Source: Combretum micranthum
Lineage: Eukaryota; Streptophyta; Magnoliopsida; Myrtales; Combretaceae
Reading direction: 5' to 3'
NCBI GenBank assembly: GCA_024138025.1
Contig: JAMXBD010002837.1
Coordinates: forward strand, 1-64,000
DNA: 64,000 nucleotides
In this document: in pieces, positions 25,381-37,359 of the stretch
Position numbering within the stretch: the stretch's first letter is position 1
How the letters are laid out: each line of letters opens with the position of its first letter
Notes under the pieces: generated by a model
Told to the model about the DNA's origin: nothing
Seen by the model: the letters and a program-made list of their open reading frames with translations, nothing else
Databases searched by the model: none
Program-made: the position numbers and the translations under genes

Positions 25381-27078
25381 TCCTATTCACATAGAAAGAC
25401 CCTAATAAGTATTCTACCAATTTAGGATACTAAAACTCTAAGAAAACTTAGTAAAATAGAAATTCGCGTCATTTTCGAAGTTCCGTTTTAAAATGGCCAT
25501 AACTTGGTCGTTTTAAGTCGGAATTTCGCAAATTTTATATCGATTTCTATCTACTTCAAAAGAGCTTTCTAAATATGAAGTTTAAATCAAGTTTTAAAAA
25601 TATCTAAGCCTCGGAATTGAGGGATCAGATTTGTACAGCGGGTATATCGATTCCAAAAATGTGGTTTTCATGAATGCACTTGAGATTCCTAAGTCCAAAA
25701 TGAAACTAAATGCAATGGTGATGATTTTCTCTATCATGAATGTCATGATATGAACTCTAATGAGCCTAAGTTCTTATAACTTTTTAGATTTAAAGAATTT
25801 AAATAAACTTTTTCTTAGAAAACCACTTCATGCTATTGTTTAACAAGTGAGTTTACTACACTTGGTCACACCTACATATTACAAGGATTTTCTTTAGGAA
25901 AACTCCACTTTATTTAAAGAAATTTTGACCCTTATATTAGTTATATCCTAAGGCCTTTATTTCTTTAATAAAATCTTCATTTGTAAACTTTTAAGTGGGT
26001 CTTTTGCTAGGGGGTTTCCAAAAATCCGAATTTAGAAAATTCCATTTTCATTTTGATTCCTTTAGGAAAAATGTATTTTATACTTAAAACTTTAAGTATT
26101 TATTATACCTATATCCTAAGGACTTCATTTATTTAAGAAAATACCATTTTTGAAGTTGGAAGAATAGTGTTTTCTAACCATATGTCCATTATTACGAATT
26201 TTGTCTACATGACTTTTAGCTCAAAACTTCTATTGGACTTCATTTCTTGTTTCTAACATTTTCTTGAGTAAAATCTCATTTAGACTCATGAAATATATCA
26301 TCAAACATTATCTATTACATATAGGCTTCATTTTTCTTAAAAAATATATGTTTAGAAGTTGATAAAAGTGTTTTTAGCCTAGATTTCCAAAGTCATCCGA
26401 ATTTACACAAGTTCATTTCTTGAAAAGTGTTTTCCTTTTTGACTTTATTAACTTACCCACCCATAGATCTATATACTAAAAAGGTTATTTACTCAAGACA
26501 AAAACATTAAAGACTATTAATGCACATAAACACAAAATAATAAAGAGACCTTAAATGCCTACATGATTATGAGAAGTAAAATGATAGATCTATTATTTCA
26601 AATGCTTAAATGAGTTTTGAAAACATAAAAACTATATTTTTATAAAAGATCTTTTGTTTAAAGTATTTTTTGATGGATAAACGTAAAGCTTTTGGCATGA
26701 AAACTCTTTTAAATGTTAGATCTACTTTGTAATGGTTCGGTATTCTTGTTTTGACATTTCCTTGTCCCTAGCAAAAGCTCATGGGGTCCTTTGGTTGGAA
26801 ATGCCCAAGAATCACTTAGCCATAACAAGATCTATGAGTGGAAGGAGTAAAAGTTTACTTACTTGAAGTGAAATAAAAGATGAAAAGAAGAAATGGAAAG
26901 TTGTGTGGGGGGGCACTCAAAGCTTACAGCCAAGAAGAGAAATGGGGAGGATTTTAGAGCTTTTACACTTTGTAAAAATTGAAAAGTGAAAGAATGAGGA
27001 AAGAGAGAAAAAGTAGTTTATATATGAAATGATTTTAGGTTAAATGGAGTAAAAAAATTGCAATTGGGAGCTTGAAGA

Positions 27079-27102
27079 GGGGGGGGGGGGGGGGGGGGGG
27101 GG
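27079..27102. repeat. Poly-G run (24 G) in LTR D
   Basis: This is a homopolymer of 24 G, poly-C in the LTR sense, just upstream of the LTR promoter. Other LTRs have 6-9 C at the equivalent place (56332-56340 in F). Confidence 0.9.
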
Positions 27103-28545
27103 TTGCATCATGCCGGTTTTGGGGAGCTGTGGGGGAAGGGAATTAGTTTTGAATTTTTTCTTTATTTGATTGATTTAACTTTGATGTATTTGTCATAATT
27201 TGTATGGAAAGTGAAGGGACAAAAAGTGTTTAGAAAGAGGTTGATTTGAGTGATGGTAAGGGTTGAAATTATAGAGTGTGCAAATAGGTAATATAGGTGG
27301 TACTTGTGAATAGTGAGGAATAGTAGACAAGACAATTTGATTTCTGGTAGTAAGGAAATACGAATAAAAAGGCTATAACTATATTTTTCATAAGCCGAAA
27401 AATTATGAAAAATATATTTTTTAAATCCTTATTTTATTTCGATTCAAATGAGTACTCATAAGCAAATTTTTGAAATTCTAGTTCCGGGGGCACCTTTTTC
27501 TATAATGGGTCTCGGGATGACCCAGAATTGAAATTTTCTTAAAATCTGATATTTTCTTGGTTTGAAATATAATCAAGAACTATATTCAAGATTAAATTTT
27601 CTTAGAAAAGTTTCTTAATTAGAAACCGAGGAAAAGCTAGAATTAAGGTTCCTAGTTCTCACTGCAGACTTGAGCTATTCCGGTTTAGGGTTTTGGTTTC
27701 CGGTTCTAGGGTTATCTTGGCTACTTGAAAAACCGGGATTTACAGCTTATATACCGTGAACCGAAACCGGAAACATCACCGCCAAATCCGTGATCGAAAC
27801 CGGACCGCCATTTCGTCTTTCTTTCACTTCTACCTCTTTGGTTCGAGGATGACCCGTTTCACTCTACCTGAGCCGTCCTCCGGCCGAGAGCGGGTGGTAC
27901 CGCCGGTCCCGCCGAAGGAGAAAACAAGGGAAAGGAAAGGAAAAATAATAGAGGAGGACCAAAACAGAACAAAACAAACGAAATAAGTGATGCCGGGCAT
28001 ATAAATGTGGATATTCAAATCGTTTTCGTGCGGACAACAAAGTTGCCTCCCCGTTCACGGCGCTTAACACGCCGTAGTCATCGGCGCGACTAAATGATGC
28101 CTAAGACCGCCGATCACGAGTTCGAATTGACTTTTCCTCGGAGCGGGACTCGTTCCCCCGGTAATGCGGGGCTGCTTCTCCCTTCTCGAGTTCTTTCCAC
28201 CCTCTAGAGTGCTCAGCAGCTCGATACTGCTGACCGCAGCAGACATCGGATGCGCGATTGTTCACGAATGAACGGGCATCCCGAGCGGAGCCTTCAAAAA
28301 TTTGGATGAGTAACTTTGCACTTCCGGATCCCATAGTTAATCCGAATCCGAAATTCACCGTCAAAACAAAAAGGTCACCCCGTTTCTTCCCCCATTTCTC
28401 GTTTGGGAAAGGGAGGGGCAATTTCCGCACCAGCGGGCCCACGGGGAGACGGTTCCGGCTCCGGAGCCGCTAACGCATCCTTTCGTCGGGGCCCCGTCTC
28501 CGAACGTGGGGCCCGCAGATCGGCGGATGCGGATCGAAAGAGGTC

Positions 28546-28665
28546 GGCGTGCAGTACGAGGACTTCCTAGGAGGTCACCCGTCCCAGAACTGCTCTCGCC
28601 TAAGCACGCTTCACTCCGGAGTCTCGGTGGGATTCGATGCGATTGGAGCCGGTATGACCGAACCC
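28546..28665 (-). pseudogene. Diverged 5S-like copy P1
   Basis: 120 nt. From the A-box through the C-box it is close to 5S rRNA; the first 50 nt are diverged in the same way as in P2-P6. Some private changes are present (for example at 28610-28640). Downstream there are only three T in a row, so there is no Pol III stop. Confidence 0.85.
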
Positions 28666-28782
28666 GTCAATCGGTGCGTGGATGACGGTCGAGCGGGCCT
28701 CGCTGGAGACGTGCAAGCACGCACGCTGGCCCAGGTTCGGACGCCGGGGCAAAAGATCAGTAGAAGCGGATCGAAAAATGAA

Positions 28783-28901
28783 GGGGTGCAACACGAGGAC
28801 TTCCCAAGAGGTCACCCATCCTAGTACTGCTCTCGCCCAAGCACGCTTAACTTCGATGTTCCGATAGGATCCGGTGCATTTGTGTTGGTATGATCGCACT
28901 C
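28783..28901 (-). rRNA. 5S rRNA copy C1 (several substitutions)
   Basis: 119 nt. It keeps the C-box, but has about six changes from the local consensus between nucleotides 1 and 52 (near 28853-28900). A T5 run follows the 3' end on the minus strand (plus strand aaaaa at 28774-28778). It is likely a decaying copy. Confidence 0.85.
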
Positions 28902-29764
28902 GACAAGTACTGCGCGGAGAGCGCTGAAGTGCAATGCAGAGGAGGTGGGTAAGTGCGCACCGGCGTAGGAGGGAGACACGGATCGGCTTCTATTCCGCGA
29001 ACCGGAACCGAAAACGTCACCGCCAGATCGGCGATAGAAACCGGGCCGCCATTTCGTCCTTCTTTCACTTCTCCCTCTCCAGTTCGGGGACGACCCGTTT
29101 CGCGCTACCTGGGCCGTCCTCCGGCCGAGAGCGGGCGGTTCCGCCGGTCCCGCCGAAGGAGAAAACAAGGGAAAGGAAAGGAAAAATAATAGAGGAGGAA
29201 CAAAACAGAAGGAAACAAACGAAAAAAGTGATACCGGGCATATAGTTGTGGATATTCAAATCGTTTTCACGCGGGCAGCAAAGTTGCCTCCCCGTTCACG
29301 GCGCTCAACACGCCGTAGTCACCGGCGTGACTAAATGACGCCTAAGATCGCCGATCACGAGTTCGAAATGACTTTTCCTCGGAGCGGGACTCGTTCCCCG
29401 GTAATGCAGGGCTGCTTCTTCCTTGTTGAGTCCTTTTTACCCTCTAGAGTGCTCAGCAGCTCGATACTGCTGACCGCCGCAGACATCGGATGCGTGATTG
29501 TTCACGAATGAACAGGGCATCCCGAGCGGAGCCTTCAAAAATTCGGACGAGCAACTTTGCACTTCCAGATCCCATAGTTAATCCGAGTCCGAAATTCACC
29601 GTCAAAACAAAAAGGTCACCCCGTTTCTTCCCCCATTTCTCGTTTGGGAAAGGGAGGGCCGATTTCCGCACCAGCGGGCCCACGGGGAGACGGTTCCAGC
29701 TTCGGAGCCTCGAACGCGTCCTTTCGCGAGGCCCGCAGATCGGCGGACGCGGGTCAAAGAGGTC

Positions 29765-29884
29765 GGCGTGCAGCACGAGGACTTCCTAGGAGGTCACCCG
29801 TCCCAGAAGTGCTCTCGCCCAAGCACGCTTAAGTCCGGAGTCCCGATGGGATCCGGTGCTGTTGGAGCCGGTATGACCAAACCC
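29765..29884 (-). pseudogene. Diverged 5S-like copy P2
   Basis: 120 nt, same P pattern. The internal promoter is mostly retained, with changes at 29809 and 29832. There is no terminator run. Confidence 0.85.
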
Positions 29885-30001
29885 GTCAATCGATGCGCGG
29901 TAGACGGTCGGGCGGGCCATGCGGGAGACGGGCAAGCGTGCACGCTGGCTCCGGTTCGGAAGCCAGGGCAAAAGATCGGTGGAAGCGTATCGAAAAATGG
30001 A

Positions 30002-30120
30002 GGGGTGCAACACGAGGACTTCCCAGGAGGTCACCCATCCTAGTACTGGTCTCGCCCAAGCACGCTTAACTTCGGAGTTCTGATGGGATCCGGTGCATTT
30101 GTGCTGGTATGATCGCACCC
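30002..30120 (-). rRNA. 5S rRNA gene C2 (best-preserved copy)
   Basis: 119 nt on the minus strand, starting GGGTGCGATC and ending TTGCACCCC. I see a single difference from the local consensus (at about 30048, near the intermediate element). A C is present at -1 and GC around -12. No TATA-like box is visible near -28, where the sequence is GC-rich. A T5 run lies just downstream as Pol III terminator. This is the copy most likely to be functional: the structural RNA of the large ribosomal subunit, transcribed by Pol III with TFIIIA. Confidence 0.93.
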
Positions 30121-31003
30121 GTCAAGTACTGCGCGGAGAGCGCTGAAGTGCGATGCACGGGAGGTGGGTAAGCGCGCACCGGCGTACCGAGGGGGACACG
30201 GATCGGCTTCTGTACCGTGAACCGCAACCGGAAACGTCACCGCCGGATCCGTGATCAAAACCGGGCCACCATTTCGTCTTTCTTTCACTTCTCCTACTCC
30301 GGTTCGGCGACGACCCGTTTCGTGCTACTTGGGCCGTCCTCCGGCCGAGAGCGGGTGGTACCGCCGGTCCCACCAAAGGAGAAAACAAGGGAAAGGAAAG
30401 GAATGGAAAAATAATAGAAGAGGAACAAAACAAACAAAAAATGTGATGCCGGGCATATAGTTGTGGATATTCAAATCATTTTCGTGCGGACAGCAAAGTT
30501 GCCTCCCCGTTCACGGCGCTTAACACGCCGTAGTCACCGGCGTGACTAAATGACGCTAAGACCGCCGATCGCGAGTTCGAATTGACTTTTCCTGGGAGTG
30601 GGACTCGTTCCCCCGGTAATGCGGGGCTGCTTCTCCCTTGCCGATTTCTTTACACCCTCCAGAGTGCTCAGGAGCGCGATACTGCTGACCGCAGCGGACA
30701 TCGGATGCGCGATTGTTCACGAATGAATGGGGCATCCCGAGCGAAGCCTTCAAAAATTCGGACGAGCAACTTCGCACTTCCGGATCCCATAGCTAATCCG
30801 AGTCCGAAATTCACCTTCAAAACAAAAAAGGTCACCCCGACCTCTTCTCCCATTTTTCATTCGGGAAAGGGAGGGACGATTTCCGCACCAGCGGGCCCTC
30901 GGGGAGACGGTTCCGGCTCGGGAGCCGCGAACGCGTCATCTCTTCGGGGCCCCGTCTCCGGACGCGGGGCCTACAGATTGGTGGACGTGGGTAGGAAGTG
31001 GTC

Positions 31004-31123
31004 GGCGTGCAGCACGAGAACTTCCCAGGAGGTCACCCGTCCCAGAACTACTATCGCCCAAGCACGCTTAACTCCGGAGTCCCGGTGGGATCCGGTGCGG
31101 TTGGAGTCGGTATGACCGAACCC
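31004..31123 (-). pseudogene. Diverged 5S-like copy P3
   Basis: 120 nt, same P pattern, with private changes at 31018-31020 and 31049-31052. No terminator run. Confidence 0.85.
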
Positions 31124-31241
31124 GTCAATCGTTGCGCGGAAGACGATCGAGCGGGCCTTCATGGGAGACGGGCAAGCACGCACGCTGGTACCGGTTCGGA
31201 TGCCGGCGCAAAAGATCGGAGGAAGCGGATCAAAAAATGGA

Positions 31242-31360
31242 GGGCTGCAACATGAGGACTTCCCAGGAGGTCACCCATCCTAGTACAGCTCTCGCCCAAG
31301 CACGCTTAGCTTCGGAGTTCTGATGGGATCCGGAGCATTTGTGCAGGTATAATCGCACCC
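31242..31360 (-). rRNA. 5S rRNA copy C3 (several substitutions)
   Basis: 119 nt with about six changes, including one in the terminal helix (31245), one in the A-box (31310) and two in the 5' third (31334, 31345). A T6 run is present downstream. Probably not functional. Confidence 0.85.
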
Positions 31361-32245
31361 GTCAAGTACTACGCAGAGAGCACGGAAGTGCGATGCACGG
31401 GAGGCGGGTAAGTGTGCACCGACGAACGGAGGGGGACACTGATCGGCTTCTATACCGTGAATCGGAAAACGGAACGTCACGCCGGATCCGTGATCGAAAA
31501 CTGGGCCGCCATTTCGTCTTTCATTCACTTCTCCTCTTCGGTTCGGGGACGATCCTTTTCTCACAACCTGGGCCATCCTCCGGCCGAGAGCGGGTGGTAC
31601 CGCCCGTGCCGCCGAAGGAGAAAACATGGGAAAGGGAAGGAAAAATAATAGAGGAGGAACAAAACAGAACAAAAAAAATGAAAAACGTGATACCGGGCAT
31701 ATAGTTGTGGATATTCAAATCGTTTTCGTGCGGACAGCAAAGTTGCCTCCCCGCTCACGGCGCTTAACACGCCGTAGTCGCCGGCGGGACTAAATGACTC
31801 CTAAGACCGCCGATCACGAGTTTGATTTGACTTTTCCTGGGTGTGGGACTCGTTCCCCTGGTAATGCGGGGCTGCTTCTCCCTTGTCAATTTCTTTCTAC
31901 CCTCTAGAGTGCTCAGCAGCTCGATACTACTGACCGCAGCAGACATCGGATGCGCGATTGTTCACGAATGAAGGGGCATCCCGAGCAAAGCCTTCAAAAA
32001 TTCTGACGAGTAGCTTTGCACTTCCAGATCCCATAGTTAATCCGAGTCCAAAATTCACCTTAAAAACAAAAAAGGTCACCCCGACCCCTTCCCCCAATTT
32101 TTGTTCGGGAAAGGGGGGCGATTTTCGCACCAGCAGGCCCTCGGGGAGACGGTCCCAGCTCCGGAGCAGCGAACGCATCCTCTCGCCGGGGCCCCGTTTC
32201 CGAACGCGGGGCCCACAGATTGACGGACGCGGGTCGGAAGAGGTC

Positions 32246-32365
32246 GGCGTGCAGCACGAGGACTTCCCAGGAGGTCACATGTCCCATAACTGCTCTCGCC
32301 CAAGCAAGCTTAAGTTCGGAGTCCCGGTGCGATCCGGAGCGATTGGAGCCGGAATGACCGAACTC
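32246..32365 (-). pseudogene. Diverged 5S-like copy P4
   Basis: 120 nt, same P pattern, with private changes at 32279-32288 and 32364. No terminator run. Confidence 0.85.
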
Positions 32366-32482
32366 GTCAATCGGTGCGATCAAGACGGTCGAGCGGGCCT
32401 CGCGGGAGACGGGCAAGCGCTCACGCTGGCCCCGATTCAGACACCGGGGCAAGCGATCGGCGGAAACGGATTGGAAAATGGA

Positions 32483-32601
32483 GGGGTGCAACACGAGGAC
32501 TTCCCAGGAGGTCACCTATCTTAATACTGCTCTCGCCCAAGCACGCTGAACTTCGGAGTTCTGATGGGATCCGGTGCATTTGTGCTGGTATGATCGCACC
32601 C
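32483..32601 (-). rRNA. 5S rRNA copy C4 (few substitutions)
   Basis: 119 nt. Its 5' 55 nt match the local consensus. Changes lie in the C-box side (32517-32523) and one in the A-box (near 32549). A T4 run follows the 3' end on the minus strand. Borderline functional. Confidence 0.87.
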
Positions 32602-33424
32602 GTCAAGTGCTGCGCGGAGAGTGCTGAAGTGCGATGCACGGGAGGCGGGCAAGCCCGCACCGACGTACAGAGGGGGACACGGATCGGCTTTTATACCGTG
32701 AACCGGAACCAGAAACGTCACCGCCGGATCCGTAATAGAAACCGGGCCGCCATTTCGTCTTTCTTTCACTTCTCCCTCTCCGGTTCGGGGATGACCCGTT
32801 TCGCGCTACCTGAGCCGTCCTCCTGCCAAGAGTGGGTGGTACCGCCGGTCCCGTCGAAGGAGAAAACAAGGGGAAGGAAAGGAAAAATAATAGTGGAGGA
32901 ATAAAACAGAACAAAACAAACGAAAAAGGTGATACAGGGCATATAGTTGTGGATATTCAAATCGTTTTCATGCGGACAGCAAAGTTGCCTCCCCGTTCAC
33001 GGCGCTTAACACGCCGTAGTCACCGGCGCGACTAAATGACGCCTAAGACCACCGATCACGAGTTCGAATTGACTTTTCTTGGCAGCGGGACTCGTTCCCC
33101 CGGTAATGCGGGGCTGCTTCTCCCTTGTCGATTTCTTTCCACTCTCCAGAGTGCTCAGCAGCTCGATACTGCTGATCGCAGCAGACATCGGATGCGCGAT
33201 TGTTCACGAATGAACGGGCATCCCGAGCGGAGCCTTCAAAATTTCGGACAAGTAACTTTGCACTTCCGGATCCCATAGTTAATCCGAGTCCGAAATTCAC
33301 CGTCAAAACAAAAAGGTCATGCCGACCTCTTTTCCCATTTTTTGTTCGGGAAAGGGAGGGGCGATTTCCGCACCATTGGGCCCTCGGGGAGACGGTTCCG
33401 GCTCCGGAGCCGCGAACGCGTCCT

Positions 33425-34402
33425 TTTCACTTCCTTCCTCTTCCTCGGTACCTTGCCCTTCCATCGGGCTTACATCATTCTCCTCAACTCTAACCTCCGG
33501 CTTACCCACCTGAGTCTCTATTATCTCATTCTCTCTCACTGGCTCTCTACCCATGCCTTCTATCTCCATAGGCTCGAGGGCTACAGGCTTAACTACCACC
33601 ATATCAAGTACAGGGGGATCTTCACCTTCTACATAAACATCCCTCCACATCAAAGGATCAAACTCGGGCTCTACTCTACCACTATCAGGTATCTCCAGCT
33701 CCCGATTAAAATCCCATACAATCGAGTTGGGTTCCGGATTCACTTCAGCTTCCGGCTCGGCTGGTGGGGTAGAGGTTCTAGGAACTACATTTTCTTCCCA
33801 GTTAGGATCCTCCTTAGGGTCCTCTTCCTCTTCTTCTTCTTCTTCTTCATCCTCTCCAATCACAGGTGCCCATTCAATTGCATGCCTATATCAATAGCTG
33901 GAGGTGGAGCTATCACTCGGGATGGGAGAATATCTAAGTAGATCGCATGCCATGTGATATGATTCCATGTATCTGCTAAATTCCAATCAGGGTGATCATA
34001 CAAATTATCATGGGCATACACATATAAAGGCCCTATGGGAATCCATACTCTAAAATCTGGAGGGGTTCGGTTTCCTCCACCCTTCAAAATAAACATAGCT
34101 TCTCTAGTCATGGGCTCATGCCCATAATCAACCATGATCCTCTCTAGAGTATAAATTGTCTCCAATTTTGTCCAGCTCCTTCTTCCCATGGGATCATACC
34201 TCAATCGATCCACTACCGAAGCCCATCTGGTATATCTCAATCCATCCTTCCACAACTTGTACATTTCCCCTATAGTCCGGGGATGTCTGGCTAAGGCAAA
34301 ATCTTCACACAACTCTCTTAACCTCAACCTATATTCCACCATCGTCTCATCGTTTCTCTTCGTAAAGTTCCTGGCCCGCTCCCTGGTCTCACCCAAGGAG
34401 AC
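33425..34402 (-). pseudogene. Extra reading frame ORF1 of element E (truncated)
   Basis: The frame opens right after an acceptor-like TTATTGTAG (34403-34411) and has no ATG at its start. Residues 1-80 are basic and pattern like a gag capsid end (MVEYRLRLRELC, WKDGLR). A Trp/Tyr-rich middle follows (33900-34060), then a Glu-rich tract near 33830-33850 and a Pro/Glu-rich part that stays open to the truncation. One base missing near 33870 relative to F breaks the frame. It precedes gag and is separate from it. It has the same order as ORF1 of F. Function unknown; I recognise no named family. Confidence 0.7.
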
Positions 34403-34525
34403 CTACAATAATACAACACTCATATTCATACTTAACAAGAAAACGTTTTAAACTCCATTTAACCTATTAGTTAGATTTCTAAGTCCGGTTTCTTTTAATC
34501 CTATTGTCTTGCTTTATAACCTAGT

Positions 34526-34538
34526 ACTTTGATACCAA
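34526..34538 (-). other. Primer binding site region of element E
   Basis: On minus it reads TTGGTATCAAAG, seven bases after the LTR end. It is one base off the initiator tRNA-Met match seen in F. It defines the sense of E and, by LTR similarity, of B, C and D. Confidence 0.85.
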
Positions 34539-35580
34539 CTTAAACTGTCATGCCCCGTAGGGTATCCTAAACGTAATAGCCCGCCACATACTAAATAAGA
34601 CTCTCGAGTTCCCTACCCGAGCCCTTCGGGAGTCTTAAGAAGATGTAAAGCGTTCCTTTACGACAATAGAACACTTCAACAAATGGAGTTAAACAGTTTA
34701 ATGTGGCATTCATTAGCCATAGATAATAAATCAAAACACATAATTATCGTTTACAAAATCTAAGGGGCATTCCCCCGCAAAATAATAACAAGTCCATTAC
34801 AGTCATCCAGAGTCCTTAGTTTCCAACGGAAGTCTATACAAAAAGAATGGATTAAACTTCTAGGGGAAACTCCTATCTCCGGTACCTGTGCTGTGGCTTG
34901 CCTCGGCCTAAGTCATATAAACTCGTGCTGCAATAGATAAAAACTATGGGGGCGTAAGCTAATTAGCTTAGTGAGTAATAACTTCCATAACACAATTAAA
35001 TACAATTCATTCAAACAAGTGATTCTTCAAGCAAGTGTATGCATCAAACAAATGTGATCAACAAACATATGACCAATCGGAAATCATATGTGGATGGACT
35101 TGCGCCCTCCATCCCGGGTTAGCAGATTAACGAATCCTGCAGTACGACGCCGTTTAAGCTCATGGTCAACTAACAATATTTCGTTTTATGGATCACGATT
35201 AACCAACATATTCGTTTTATGGATCACGAAAAAGCAACCAATGCGAATGCTCCAACCCCATCGTGATATGAATGAATCTAAGTTACCATTGAAGTCGGAT
35301 ATTCATTAATTCAATTCTTTTAGGTGACCAACAAGTATTCGCAAACATTCATCATAAGATACTAGCTAATCAGTCAATAGCTTAACACCCGGTTTTGATA
35401 TTCCTTAAGTTCCATTCCACATATCAACAGTAGACAACATATATAATTCCCATATACCCCATCATGCATATACAATTCCTTTTTATCTTTGCCTATACCA
35501 CTAGTGCCACTACATTACAATCACATTCATTAATTGAGAGTGGAAGTAAAAACTCACTCGGCCATTGAACGCCGGTCTTT

Positions 35581-35625
35581 CTAATAGTAGTAGTCGGGAG
35601 GTAGGGTGTCGTCCTGCTCGGGATC
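35581..35625 (-). other. Conserved 14-codon acidic frame in LTR E
   Basis: The minus-strand frame DPEQDDTLPPDYYY plus TAG follows CTTAGTAG|GT. The peptide is identical to that of the F 5' LTR. One codon differs synonymously (TAT versus TAC). Confidence 0.55.
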
Positions 35626-37359
35626 ACCTACTAAGCAAGAATAATCCTAATGAGATTCTCATTATGTAACCAAATCAAACTACACATCTAAACTACATGA
35701 ATTCGGATTTCTCGCTATTTGCGGAAGTTCCGACTTAAAACGGCCATAACTTGGTCATTTCAACTCGGAATGTCGCAAATTTTATATCGATCTCTATCTA
35801 CTTCGAAAGATCTATCTATTTCTAGTATTAATTCCAAGTTTTGAAAATAATAAGGTCACGGAACAGTGGGGTCAGATCTGTTCCGCAAATGTTCCAATCT
35901 CAAAAATTTGTTTTGCTTTTGATAAGAAATGTTCCTAGTTGATGATTCATGCATGAATGGTATGGGAATGAATTACTAATATGAATGCGATGTGATGGAC
36001 TTAATATATGCATGGTCATAATGATTTTGCGATAATAAACTCTTATGAACCCTTAAGTGTTGGAAAATCCCATAAAGGTTATTTCTAAGAAGCTATTCTC
36101 CCACTTAATGCCCTTAGGGTTTCTTTGACTTTTAATCTTGTAATCCACTTGTTATCTATCTAAAAATAAGTCCTCAAGGCCTATAATAGTCATGGCCTTC
36201 ATTCATGCATAAAAATCCACATTTTTCATTTGATAAACATCTTTTTAAACTAGCTACTTGTAGAAATCCGAATTTTGTAAATCTCATTTCCTTGCATTTT
36301 TCCTATGGAAAAACTTGTCTAATGCATTAAAATTTGAAGCTCCAATATATATATTATCTAAGGACTTCATTTAGCGTATAAAACATCCAATTTAGACTTA
36401 AATACCAAGTGTTCTTGTGGGCATGAACCTAAATTACGAATTTGACTACACATCCATATTTCAATATTTTCCATTCTAACTTTATTCCTTATTTTTACAT
36501 TTTTATCATGCCTAAACTCTCCTAAATTTATAAAAATCATTCCTTCAATATACCTATTACACATACCCTTCATTTTTCCTATGAAACATGAGTTTAAAAT
36601 TGATTTTGGGGGTTTTTAAAGTAGGGTTTCACTTTCATCCGAATTTCCAACATTTCATATTTGACAAAGTCCTTCCTTTTTCAATGTTCTTGCTTCCTAT
36701 ATGTAAAGATCCACTATCTAACACCTCTATACATGATCAAGACTACATTTTTATGATCATCAATGCATGGAAATAAAAATAACTCTATGATCATACACGT
36801 ACATGAAGTTGTGGATGTCTAAACCTTAGATCCACTAAATATAGTGCATGAATCATGGATCTCATGGCATGAACAACAATATATATGCAAGATCTTTACT
36901 TTACATGCATGAACAAGATGAGATCTTAACATAAACACATCTAAACTTTAGATCCATGTCTTGTGATGGCTTGATATTCTTGTTCATGTGTTTTCATGCC
37001 CCTAGCAAGAGCATCATGGGGGTTAAATGAGAAAACACACAAGATATAGTCTTGCCATTACAAGATCTAGGAAGAACAAGACCTATAATCAACATACCAA
37101 AGGAGTCTTGAAGTGAAAAAGAGAAGAAAACAAGTTGAAGTTGTGAGAGAGGGAGGGGGGGCAACCTCACGGCACAAATGGAGGAGAAGGAGAGAGTTTT
37201 TCTCTTGTTTTAAAAATTTGACAAGTGAGAAATGAAGAGAGAGAGAAAACATTTAGTATATATATTAAGTGAATTAGGGTTTAGATAATTAAAATGAAGT
37301 AAAAATAAATAAATTGAGAGGGAAACAAGGGGGCGGGGGGGCGGCACCGGCCACTCCAT

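Larger units (their letters stand above)
24230..27744 (-). mobile_element. Solo LTR D
   Basis: 3515 bp. Plus-strand ends are TGTCAAGCCCC and GGGATTTACA; the sense is minus. The perfect 5-bp duplication gctta (24225-24229, 27745-27749) lies in the 5S spacer. The start resembles E/F, the middle and right part resemble B. It contains a 38-bp tandem repeat, a TATA box near 27016-27025 (minus) with a GA/CT-rich leader, a 24-base G run, and the short acidic frame at 25336-25380. There is no coding region. Confidence 0.93.
27745..33424 (-). repeat. 5S rDNA array, segment 2 (about 4.6 dimeric units)
   Basis: Four P/C pairs with a period of 1219-1242 bp: P1 28546, P2 29765, P3 31004, P4 32246; C1 28783, C2 30002, C3 31242, C4 32483. 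The short spacer (P to C) is about 117 bp and the long spacer (C to next P) about 863-886 bp. The long spacer holds a purine-rich stretch (for example 29157-29225), a hairpin-forming block (for example 29300-29345) and CpG-rich blocks. It ends where the internal sequence of element E abruptly begins. The many open frames here are not genes. Confidence 0.92.

Noticed and set aside
24230..27744. D as a copy of the B family
   Set aside because: The right part resembles B, but the LTR is 1.2 kb shorter, its left part follows E/F and its terminal bases differ. It is better treated as a separate or mosaic family.
27756..33300. Dozens of open frames of 60-190 codons on both strands in the 5S spacers
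   Set aside because: They recur with the repeat period, overlap each other on all frames, follow GC-rich spacer without stops, and share no protein motif. They are not genes.
33342..33941. Plus-strand 199-codon frame
   Set aside because: It spans the junction of 5S spacer and element E and is antisense to ORF1 of E. A chance frame.
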